Shown here in pieces: positions 1-5,353 of a stretch of DNA of 5,353 nucleotides. The DNA is from an uncultured Parabacteroides sp. (GTDB lineage Bacteria > Bacteroidota > Bacteroidia > Bacteroidales > Tannerellaceae): positions 1-5,353 of the forward strand of contig USAD01000202.1 in NCBI GenBank assembly GCA_900552415.1. The letters are read 5' to 3'. The notes below the pieces were generated by a model. It was not told where the DNA came from, did not search any database, and saw nothing but the letters and a program-made list of their open reading frames with translations. How positions within the stretch are numbered: position 1 is the first letter of the stretch; every line of letters begins with the position of its first letter. Made by a program: the position numbers and the translations under genes.

Positions 1-2
1 GA

Positions 3-363
3 ATTGGAATCACTCCGAAGATCGTAACGGTTTTTCTTTCTGCATTTGTTCCATGTGTCTTAAATTCTTACACGGGAATCCGTCAGACAAAAGATGTGCA
101 TCTCTGGGTAGGACAGACGTTCGGCGCAAGCGATACACAGATGCTGCTAAATATCGCAATTCCGACGGCTTTACCGATGATTATGACGGGAATCAGGGTT
201 GCACTGGGAGCAGCGTGGACCTGCATTGTAGCAGCCGAGATGCTTGCATCTACCAAGGGACTTGGATATATGATCCAGCAGGCAAGAGGAATTTACAGAC
301 CGGATATCATTATCTGTGGTATGATCGCCATCGGTGCAATAGGGGCTGTTTTTTCGGGAATTC
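3..363 (+). CDS. Partial ABC transporter permease, SsuC/TauC type (fragment)
   Basis: Inner-membrane permease subunit of a nitrate/sulfonate/taurine-type ABC importer (BPD_transp_1 fold). Reading starts inside the gene at base 3, so the N-terminal half is missing. What remains begins IGITPKIVTVFLSAFVP, a membrane segment. It then has the cytoplasmic coupling-loop region that contacts the ATPase, with TFGASDTQ followed by IPTALPMIMTGIRVALG, which is the EAA-loop pattern of this family. AAEMLASTKGLGYMIQQAR and the last helix around IICGMIAIGAIGAVFSGIL follow, both typical of SsuC/TauC proteins. Family resemblance ends at about base 360, where a GAATTC occurs. The frame then continues with unrelated residues (LLPRRPKEALFF and on) to a stop at 492-494, overlapping the next gene. 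Lower G+C and AGA codons differ from everything downstream and suggest a Firmicutes source. The substrate cannot be told from this fragment. The internal GTG at 96 is not a real start. Confidence 0.85.
358..363. other. Apparent junction between two unrelated DNAs at an EcoRI sequence
   Basis: GAATTC lies exactly where permease homology stops and where base composition and codon use change from A/T-rich Firmicutes-like to G+C-rich Bacteroidales-like. I found no other GAATTC in the window. The simplest reading is a join of two separate fragments during library construction. A misassembly or a natural recombination endpoint is also possible. The composition shift and loss of homology are seen directly; the cause is inferred. 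Confidence 0.55.
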
Positions 364-410
364 TTCTCCCAAGGCGCCCGAAAGAGGCGTTATTCTTCGG
401 AAAAAAAGCG

Positions 411-418
411 TACTTTCG
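411..418 (+). promoter_or_regulatory. Possible Bacteroidales -7 promoter element
   Basis: TACTTTCG matches the Bacteroidales -7 consensus TAnnTTTG at all fixed positions but one, and lies about 45 bases before the start codon at 463. No convincing TTTG -33 element is found 19-21 bases upstream, so support is weak. If real, it would drive the three-gene operon that begins at 463. The rest of 364-462 shows no gene. Confidence 0.2.
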
Positions 419-462
419 CGTCATTCTTTATGTTCAATTAGCAGAGAGGAGGATTCCTGGAT

Positions 463-1245
463 ATGGGAAAGAGTGGGAAAGAGGACTTATTTAGGAAATT
501 CAAGGATTCGTTTGATAATATGGAAGGTCATTTCCATGTGTTGGACCATCGGGTGCCTGTCGAGGTACAATTGGCCTATTTCCGCTATTCCGAGAAGCTG
601 AGGAAAGAGAAGCCGCTGGATTATCCGGTGAGCGATGAGACCTGCGAGGAGCTTTATCAAACGTTGCTGACGACCGACGGCGGAAACAGTGTGAAGCGCC
701 GGTTGTTGGCCCTGTTGGCGATCTCCCGCTCGGTGCGGGCCTATCGCTTGCTGGAGGAATACGCCAAGGAGCCCGATCCCGCGATCGCGAATTGGGCCTA
801 TATGGCGGCGATGGAGGCACGGCTTACGTTGGAATCCGAGTTGTCGGACGAGAAGCAGATCTTCATCTCGACCGGTTTGGGTGGCCGTGATGACAAGCTG
901 CGTTATTACGTGCTGCTCGTCTGTCGTGAGCCGCAGGGATTCCTGGATTACCAGCGTCAGGTGATCGAGCGCGAGTTCGCCTATTACCTGGAGCGGCAGG
1001 ATTGCGAGATCGACGAGGCTCGTTTCTCCGATCATTACGTGGAGTTGCTTTTGCTTATGCCCATGCGGGTGGATATCCAGGCGCTCATGAATCGTGTGAT
1101 CGACGAGTGCAACCAATATGGCAACTTCCTCTCCCGGACCTATACCGTGACCAACGTGAAGGAATTGACAAAAGAGGAGATCGATGAGTTTGTGGCTAAG
1201 GAATTAGAAAAGGAAGAGAATGAAGACACTGGAACAAGCGATTAA
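463..1245 (+). CDS. Uncharacterised acidic helical protein, first gene of the GtrA/GT2 operon
   Basis: I do not recognise a named family for this complete 260-residue protein. It has no signal peptide and no membrane segment, so it is probably cytoplasmic. It is rich in Leu, Glu, Asp and Arg and looks almost entirely helical. Residues about 75-180 have the feel of paired HEAT-like helices, for example AYRLLEEYAKEPDP (93-106) followed by IANWAYMAAMEARL, which would suit a protein-binding scaffold; this is an impression, not a domain match. The C-terminal tail (about 235-260) is strongly acidic, KEEIDEFVAKELEKEENED. The ATG at 463 is supported by AGGAGG at 447-452, ten bases upstream. Its 3' end overlaps the GtrA gene by 26 bases in another frame, so the two are almost surely co-transcribed and may be translationally coupled. 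A role in, or regulation of, the lipid-linked sugar step encoded downstream is an inference from position only. Confidence 0.85.
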   Translation: MGKSGKEDLFRKFKDSFDNMEGHFHVLDHRVPVEVQLAYFRYSEKLRKEKPLDYPVSDETCEELYQTLLTTDGGNSVKRRLLALLAISRSVRAYRLLEEYAKEPDPAIANWAYMAAMEARLTLESELSDEKQIFISTGLGGRDDKLRYYVLLVCREPQGFLDYQRQVIEREFAYYLERQDCEIDEARFSDHYVELLLLMPMRVDIQALMNRVIDECNQYGNFLSRTYTVTNVKELTKEEIDEFVAKELEKEENEDTGTSD

Positions 1246-1600
1246 ATATGGATTGGTAGGCGTGAGCAACACCCTGATCACCATGGTGGTGATCTGGCTG
1301 ATGCTGAAAACCTTGGGACTGCCTGAGGGATTGTCGAATTTCACGGGCTATGTTGCCGGCCTCCTGAACAGTTATATCTGGAACAGGCAATGGACCTTCA
1401 AGGGATCGACGACGGGCGTAGGTAAGAGCATCGTGCGTTTCGCCATCTCCTTTGGTGTCTGCTATCTCCTGCAATATGGGCTTGTCCTGTTGCTCAACAA
1501 ATACTTGCCGATCGATCACTATTACAACCATTTGATCGGTATGGTGTTCTACACCTTCCTGAATTTCGTGATGAACAAGTTTTATACCTTTAAGATGTGA
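1220..1600 (+). CDS. GtrA-family membrane protein (putative polyprenyl-phosphate-sugar flippase)
   Basis: This 126-residue integral membrane protein is of normal length for the GtrA/DPMS-flippase family, whose members are thought to move or assist polyprenyl-phosphate-linked sugars across the cytoplasmic membrane. Four membrane helices are visible at about residues 10-32, 38-54, 70-92 and 103-120. Family signatures are present: KYGLVGVSNTL at 9-19, NSYIWNRQWTF at 50-60 after helix 2, and the matching NFVMNKFYTF at 115-124 at the end of helix 4, the internal repeat typical of GtrA. A purine-rich AAGGAAGAG just upstream of ATG 1220, inside the preceding gene, can serve as ribosome binding site. 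The gene overlaps the unknown gene before it by 26 bases, and its TGA stop shares one base with the ATG of the glycosyltransferase after it. That GtrA plus GT2 pairing is the classic arrangement of O-antigen glucosylation (GtrA/GtrB) and similar decoration systems. The actual sugar is not known. Confidence 0.93.
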   Translation: MKTLEQAIKYGLVGVSNTLITMVVIWLMLKTLGLPEGLSNFTGYVAGLLNSYIWNRQWTFKGSTTGVGKSIVRFAISFGVCYLLQYGLVLLLNKYLPIDHYYNHLIGMVFYTFLNFVMNKFYTFKM

Positions 1601-2580
1601 TGGAAAAAGTCGCGGTTATTGTGCCTTGCTATAATGAGGAGGCGGTCTTGAGAGAATCTTATCGGCGGACAAAGGCGGCGTTGGCCCATTTGTCCAACCC
1701 GACGGAGATCATTTACATAAATGATGGCAGTCGTGACCGGACGCGAGCCCTGCTTGATGAGATCGCCGCTGCCGATCCGTCGGTGAAGGTGATCCATTTC
1801 TCACGGAATTTCGGTCATCAGCCGGCCGTGACGGCAGGTATTCACCATTGCGACGCCGATTGGGCGATCATTATCGACGCTGATATGCAGGATCCTCCTG
1901 AGCTGATACCCGATATATTGGCCTTGCGGGAGAAGGAGCAGGCGAACGTTGTCTATTGCGTCCGCCTCAGCCGTGATGGTGAGAGCCGTTTCAAGCTGCT
2001 GACGGCAAAATGGTTCTACCGCCTTTTCAACTCGATGAGCGAGGTGCATTTCCCCTTGGATACGGGCGACTTCCGCCTGATCGATCGTAAGGTGATGAAT
2101 GAGTTCAGCCGTTTCAGCGAGCATGGGAAATACATCCGTGGCCTGATCAGCTGGATCGGTTTCAAGCAGGTGCCTTTCTATTATGAGCGCAAGGCGCGGA
2201 TCGCGGGCGAGACCAAGTATCCCTTGCGGAAGATGCTCAGTTTCGCCTCCAACGCGATGCTCTATTTCTCGAAGAAGCCCCTGAAACTGGCCACTGGCCT
2301 TGGATTCCTCTCTGTCCTGGTGGGGATTATCCTGGCTGTCTGGTTTACGCTGGGCAAGATCTATGGTTTCAGCAACGCAGAGGTGGGATGGACCTCCATC
2401 ATGACCTCTATTATCTTCTTTGGTGGCGTCCAACTGCTTACGGTGGGCGTGTTGGGGCAATACGTGGGTATCCTGTTCGACGAGATCAAGGCTCGTCCGG
2501 AATATATCGTCGACGAGAAGCGTAATTTTGACGCCTCTTCTACGGCTCATCCGGAATCGGGAGGAAAAGAGGGAAAATAG
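1600..2580 (+). CDS. GT2 polyprenyl-phosphate glycosyltransferase (GtrB/DPM1-like)
   Basis: This 326-residue enzyme is predicted to transfer a sugar from a nucleotide donor to a polyprenyl phosphate at the cytoplasmic face of the inner membrane. The GT-A domain starts at once with VIVPCYNEE (6-14). It continues with INDGSRDRT (40-48), FSRNFGHQPA (67-76) and the metal-binding DAD at 93-95, followed by QDPPE (97-101), the DxD/QDPPE pattern of GtrB, ArnC and dolichol-phosphate-mannose synthases. DTGDFRLIDR starts at 154. Two membrane helices follow, about 230-255 and 264-288, then LGQYVGILFDEIK and a short polar tail, as in GtrB-type proteins. I prefer ATG 1600 over the GTG at 1597. ATG 1600 overlaps the TGA stop of the GtrA gene by one base (TGATG), which suggests translational coupling, and it gives the usual MEKVAVIVPCYNEE start. 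Sugar identity (glucose, mannose, aminoarabinose-like and others) cannot be read from the motifs. It could decorate lipopolysaccharide, capsule or glycoproteins. Confidence 0.95.
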   Translation: MEKVAVIVPCYNEEAVLRESYRRTKAALAHLSNPTEIIYINDGSRDRTRALLDEIAAADPSVKVIHFSRNFGHQPAVTAGIHHCDADWAIIIDADMQDPPELIPDILALREKEQANVVYCVRLSRDGESRFKLLTAKWFYRLFNSMSEVHFPLDTGDFRLIDRKVMNEFSRFSEHGKYIRGLISWIGFKQVPFYYERKARIAGETKYPLRKMLSFASNAMLYFSKKPLKLATGLGFLSVLVGIILAVWFTLGKIYGFSNAEVGWTSIMTSIIFFGGVQLLTVGVLGQYVGILFDEIKARPEYIVDEKRNFDASSTAHPESGGKEGK

Positions 2581-2596
2581 TGTCAAAACCCTGACA
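2581..2596. repeat. Small inverted repeat just after the glycosyltransferase stop
   Basis: TGTCA (2581-2585) and TGACA (2592-2596) are perfect inverted copies around a six-base spacer, starting immediately after the TAG stop at 2578-2580. The stem is only 5 bp and no T-run follows, so it is not a convincing intrinsic terminator alone. It could be a minor RNA hairpin or chance. Confidence 0.35.
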
Positions 2597-2597
2597 A

Positions 2598-2617
2598 CTT
2601 CTCTCAAAATAGAGAAG
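2598..2617. repeat. 7-bp inverted repeat between the operon and the rhamnosidase, weak terminator candidate
   Basis: CTTCTCT (2598-2604) and AGAGAAG (2611-2617) form a perfect 7-bp stem with a six-base loop, two bases after the previous repeat. The stem has only three G:C pairs and the downstream sequence (AAGAGTCTTTGG) lacks a clear T-tract, so termination would be inefficient at best. Its position in the 95-base gap fits 3'-end stabilisation of the upstream operon. The remainder of the gap is A/T-rich leader of the next gene. Confidence 0.4.
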
Positions 2618-2675
2618 AAGAGTCTTTGGCTTCCCTATTTTCGCGTGTATCGAATTTATTTCTAAATCATATCAT

Positions 2676-5353
2676 ATGAGAAACACGCGAATTTTCCTGA
2701 TCGTCTGGCTTTCCTTGTGGCTTCCTGTGCTCTCGTCGCTCTCGGCAACGATAGTGACCGGCCTCAAGGTCGAGTACCAGACAAACCCGTTGGGGATTGA
2801 TGTCAGTCAGCCCCGTTTTAACTGGCAAATAGCATCCGATCGTTATGGCGCCTCCCAAAGCGCCTATCAATTGCTCGTGGCGACCGATGAGGCTGCCTTG
2901 GCAAATGGTCCCTATTATTATGATTCCGGCAAGCTGTCTTCTGACGCTTCGGTTGGGATTACCTATGGTGGTCCGGTCTTACGCCCCTCGACCCGTTATT
3001 ATTGGAAAGTACGGGTGTGGGACGAGCAAGGGCAACTGGGTGAGCCCGTTGAGACGGCCTGGTTTGAGACCGGCCTGTTGGGCTCCGGATGGAGCGGTGC
3101 CCGCTGGATTGGCTCGTCGGTAGCGCCGCTCTCCAAATACCGTTCCCGTTTTGTGGTGGATTATGACGTAGAGATTGCCAAGGGAAGCGACCGGGCTGTC
3201 TTTGTCTTCGGTGCCCGTGATGAGGCGAACTTCGTGATGGCCGAACTCGACCTGAACGGTGAGGGCGATCCCTGTTTCCGTCTCAGCCACTCGACGGATG
3301 GCCGGATCACGGCCGATGCCGCCGAGAATATCGCCTCGATTATTCCAGCCTCGGCTAAACGTGACAAGCATCATGTCCGGCTGGAGGTGACGACCGCGCA
3401 ATATGCCTTGAAGTATTTCCTGGATGTTTGGATCGACGGGAAGAAACTGGAGAACACCAGCCTAACCGCCGAGGAGAAGGCCCGCAAGAGCAATCCCGGC
3501 TTTTGGGGCGATGTGGAGGGCGCTTTTACGGTCTATCCCTATCCGAAGGGCGACCTGGTCTATCTTTGCCGTCTTTACGCGATTGGCTTCAGGCAGCCAG
3601 AGGGACAGACAGCTACCTTCTCGAATCTAACTTTGAGCGAGAATGTTTGGCGGACAACGCTCTATCGTGCTCCGCAAACGTATGTCGAGCAAGGAAAGGG
3701 AAAACTGAACGTCTGGTATCCGGGTGAGGGACATGCCGCTCCGATGCTGCGTACGACGATCAAGATTGATAAGTCGGTTGCCGAGGCACGTCTTTATGCG
3801 ACTGCCCGGGGCATTTATGAGTTCTCGATCAATGGCCGGAAGGTCGGTGCCGATTACCTGAATCCCGGCTGGACCGATTATCGTTACCGGTTGATGTATA
3901 ACACCTACGATATCACTTCGATGTTGCGTCCGGGCGAGAATGGCGTAGGTGCCCTTTTGGGAACGGGCTGGTGGAGCGACCATAATGGCTTTATGACCGG
4001 CTGGCAAGATCAGTATGGGACGACGCCTTCGTTGTTGGGCAAGATCCTGGTGCGTTATACTGATGGCACTTCGGATGTATTCGTGACGGACGAGCACTGG
4101 AAATGCTACGATCGGGGCCCGATCGTCGAGAACAGCTTGCAGAACGGCGAGGAGTATGACGCCCGTCGGGAAGTTGAGGGCTGGACAGAGCCAGGTTTCG
4201 ATGATTCCTCATGGGCAGCGGCGACCCGTTTCGATGCGCCGCCCGTAAACGTGGTCTTGCAGGGCTATGTCGGCAGTCCGGTCCGTAACCATGTGACTCT
4301 TACCGCCCGCTCGATGGCCGAGCCGCTGCCGGGCGTTTATGTCTACGATATGGGGCAGAACATGGTGGGCGTGCCCAGACTGAGCATGAAAGGATCCGCC
4401 GGCCAGGAGATCACGATCCGTTATGGCGAGATGAATTATCCGACGACGATCCCCACCGAGCCGATCGCGCCCTATACGATCGAGATTTATAAGGAACGCC
4501 AGGGACAGGTCTATACGGACAATTACCGCAGCGCGCTCTCGACGGATCGTTATACCTTCAAGGGCGATCCCGCCGGTGAGGTCTATGAGCCTCGCTTCAC
4601 TTTCCACGGTTTCCGCTACATCGAGATACACGGTCTTAAGGAACCGTTGCCGCTGGAGGCGGTAAAGGGCGTTGTCCTCGAGTCGATCGGCGAGCAGACC
4701 AGTGGCTATGAGACCTCCGATGAGCGGGTGAATCGCCTGTTCGAGAATATTGTCTGGGGACAGCGGGGCAATTTCTTGTCCGTCCCGACCGATTGCCCGC
4801 AACGCGACGAGCGGATGGGCTGGACGGGCGACGCTCAGGTCTTCGCCCGCACGGCAACCTACAATATGAATGTGAATCCCTTCTATACTCGCTGGATGCA
4901 CTCCGTGCGCGACAACCAGAATGCCGACGGCAGTTATGCCAATTATGTGCCGGTTGTTGGTGCTCCGCCACGTGGCGCTGAGCCGGGCGGTGGCGCGATG
5001 GGTTGGACCGAGGCTGGTATCATCGTGCCCTGGCAGGTCTATCAGCAGTATGGTGATTTGCGGATTCTTGAGGAGCATTACGCGTCAATGCTGGCCTATA
5101 TGGATTATCTGGAGCGTCGAGCCGTCGATCATGTGCAACCTATCGGAGGCTTTGGCGACTGGCTGGCCATCGAGAGTACCAATTCGATGCTGACCAATAC
5201 GGCCTATTCCGCTTATGATGCCCTTATCATGGAGCAGGTCGCTGCCGCTCTGGGCAAGAAGGCGGACCAGGAGCGTTTCCGTCGGCTTTACGAGGCGATC
5301 AAGGAGTCGTTCAACCGTCATTTCGTTGACGGGGAAGGACGGACATTCGCCCC
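2676..5353 (+). CDS. Secreted GH78 alpha-L-rhamnosidase, 3' end cut by the window
   Basis: Inverting glycoside hydrolase family 78 enzyme, which releases terminal alpha-L-rhamnose from plant polysaccharides, flavonoid glycosides or bacterial glycans. The frame is open from ATG 2676 to the window end (892 full codons, no stop). A signal peptide covers residues 1-24 (MRNTRIFLIVWLSLW, cleavage likely after LSA) with no lipobox Cys, so periplasmic or secreted. Domains in order: an Fn3-like segment at about 29-131 with STRYYWKVRVWDE; an added jelly-roll/LamG-like segment at about 150-325 (FGARDEANF near 178, LYAIGFRQ near 300, FSNLTLSE near 315); the rhamnosidase N domain at about 357-540 with LNPGWTDY and GTGWWSDH (W432-W433); the Bac_rhamnosid beta domain at about 545-665 with YDMGQNMVG (557-565) and FHGFRYIE (643-650); then the (alpha/alpha)6 barrel from about 671. 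The active-site loop TDCPQRDERMGWTGDAQ has D706, E712 (predicted general acid), W716 and D719. The general-base Glu normally lies about 260-270 residues later, beyond the window. The A/T-rich leader lacks a strong Shine-Dalgarno sequence, usual in Bacteroidales. Confidence 0.95.
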   Translation, partial: MRNTRIFLIVWLSLWLPVLSSLSATIVTGLKVEYQTNPLGIDVSQPRFNWQIASDRYGASQSAYQLLVATDEAALANGPYYYDSGKLSSDASVGITYGGPVLRPSTRYYWKVRVWDEQGQLGEPVETAWFETGLLGSGWSGARWIGSSVAPLSKYRSRFVVDYDVEIAKGSDRAVFVFGARDEANFVMAELDLNGEGDPCFRLSHSTDGRITADAAENIASIIPASAKRDKHHVRLEVTTAQYALKYFLDVWIDGKKLENTSLTAEEKARKSNPGFWGDVEGAFTVYPYPKGDLVYLCRLYAIGFRQPEGQTATFSNLTLSENVWRTTLYRAPQTYVEQGKGKLNVWYPGEGHAAPMLRTTIKIDKSVAEARLYATARGIYEFSINGRKVGADYLNPGWTDYRYRLMYNTYDITSMLRPGENGVGALLGTGWWSDHNGFMTGWQDQYGTTPSLLGKILVRYTDGTSDVFVTDEHWKCYDRGPIVENSLQNGEEYDARREVEGWTEPGFDDSSWAAATRFDAPPVNVVLQGYVGSPVRNHVTLTARSMAEPLPGVYVYDMGQNMVGVPRLSMKGSAGQEITIRYGEMNYPTTIPTEPIAPYTIEIYKERQGQVYTDNYRSALSTDRYTFKGDPAGEVYEPRFTFHGFRYIEIHGLKEPLPLEAVKGVVLESIGEQTSGYETSDERVNRLFENIVWGQRGNFLSVPTDCPQRDERMGWTGDAQVFARTATYNMNVNPFYTRWMHSVRDNQNADGSYANYVPVVGAPPRGAEPGGGAMGWTEAGIIVPWQVYQQYGDLRILEEHYASMLAYMDYLERRAVDHVQPIGGFGDWLAIESTNSMLTNTAYSAYDALIMEQVAAALGKKADQERFRRLYEAIKESFNRHFVDGEGRTFA

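Noticed and set aside
96..494. A 132-residue protein from GTG 96 to the stop at 492-494
   Set aside because: The GTG is internal to the permease, whose frame is open back to base 3. The residues after about 360 come from unrelated leader DNA read by chance.
487..1116. Antisense open frame of 209 residues opposite the unknown protein
   Set aside because: The sense frame has a good ribosome binding site and operon overlap; the antisense product is a His/Gln/Leu-rich shadow without motifs.
1801..2607. Antisense open frame of 268 residues opposite the GT2 gene
   Set aside because: Low-complexity, His/Gln/Arg-rich shadow of a clear glycosyltransferase; no domain or start signal.
2625..2650. TTTG at 2625-2628 with TA at 2648-2649 as a Bacteroidales promoter for the rhamnosidase
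   Set aside because: The spacing is right, but the -7 box reads TATCGAAT and lacks the TTTG half, so the match is too poor to annotate.
2420..2665. 81-residue sense frame overlapping the GT2 3' end and the gap
   Set aside because: Out of frame with the conserved GT2 C-terminus and without motifs or a ribosome binding site; chance frame.
4209..5078. Long antisense open frame of 289 residues opposite the rhamnosidase
   Set aside because: It is the complement of a strongly supported GH78 frame, has no recognisable motifs, and G+C-rich codon bias commonly leaves such antisense frames open.

Overview
This window looks like Bacteroidales DNA, probably from a gut-type organism, with a short piece of unrelated and probably Firmicutes-like DNA at its left edge. 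The main part (about 364-5353) is G+C-rich by eye. It prefers CGT/CGC/CGG for arginine, has tightly packed and overlapping genes, and carries a secreted family 78 rhamnosidase of the kind common in Bacteroidales. The first ~360 bases are clearly more A/T-rich, use AGA arginine codons, and encode part of a nitrate/sulfonate/taurine-type ABC transporter permease. The homology ends at a GAATTC (EcoRI) sequence at 358-363, so the join may be a cloning or assembly chimera rather than natural.

Layout, all on the + strand: (1) 3-~363, an internal/C-terminal fragment of an SsuC/TauC-like permease; its reading frame runs on by chance to a stop at 492-494. (2) 364-462, a short leader for the next gene with a possible but weak Bacteroidales -7 box. 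(3) 463-1245, an uncharacterised acidic, helix-rich 260-residue protein. (4) 1220-1600, a GtrA-family four-helix membrane protein. (5) 1600-2580, a GT2 polyprenyl-phosphate glycosyltransferase with two C-terminal membrane helices. (6) 2581-2675, an intergenic gap with two small inverted repeats. (7) 2676-5353, a secreted GH78 alpha-L-rhamnosidase that is open at the right edge, with 892 codons visible and no stop.

Genes 3 to 5 overlap (26 nt, then 1 nt) and read as one operon. The GT2 enzyme would load a sugar from a nucleotide donor onto a polyprenyl phosphate at the inner face of the cytoplasmic membrane. The GtrA protein would help move that lipid-linked sugar across the membrane for glycan or protein decoration. 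The role of the first protein is unknown; its overlap suggests it is made with the pair. The rhamnosidase follows a 95-nt gap and is probably a separate unit. It would remove terminal alpha-L-rhamnose from plant or bacterial glycans in the periplasm or outside the cell, and may begin or belong to a glycan-use locus continuing to the right.

I see no RNA gene, CRISPR array, insertion sequence or phage gene. The most unusual observations are the apparent chimeric join, the unknown partner gene of the GtrA/GT2 pair, and an extra lectin-like domain in the rhamnosidase.
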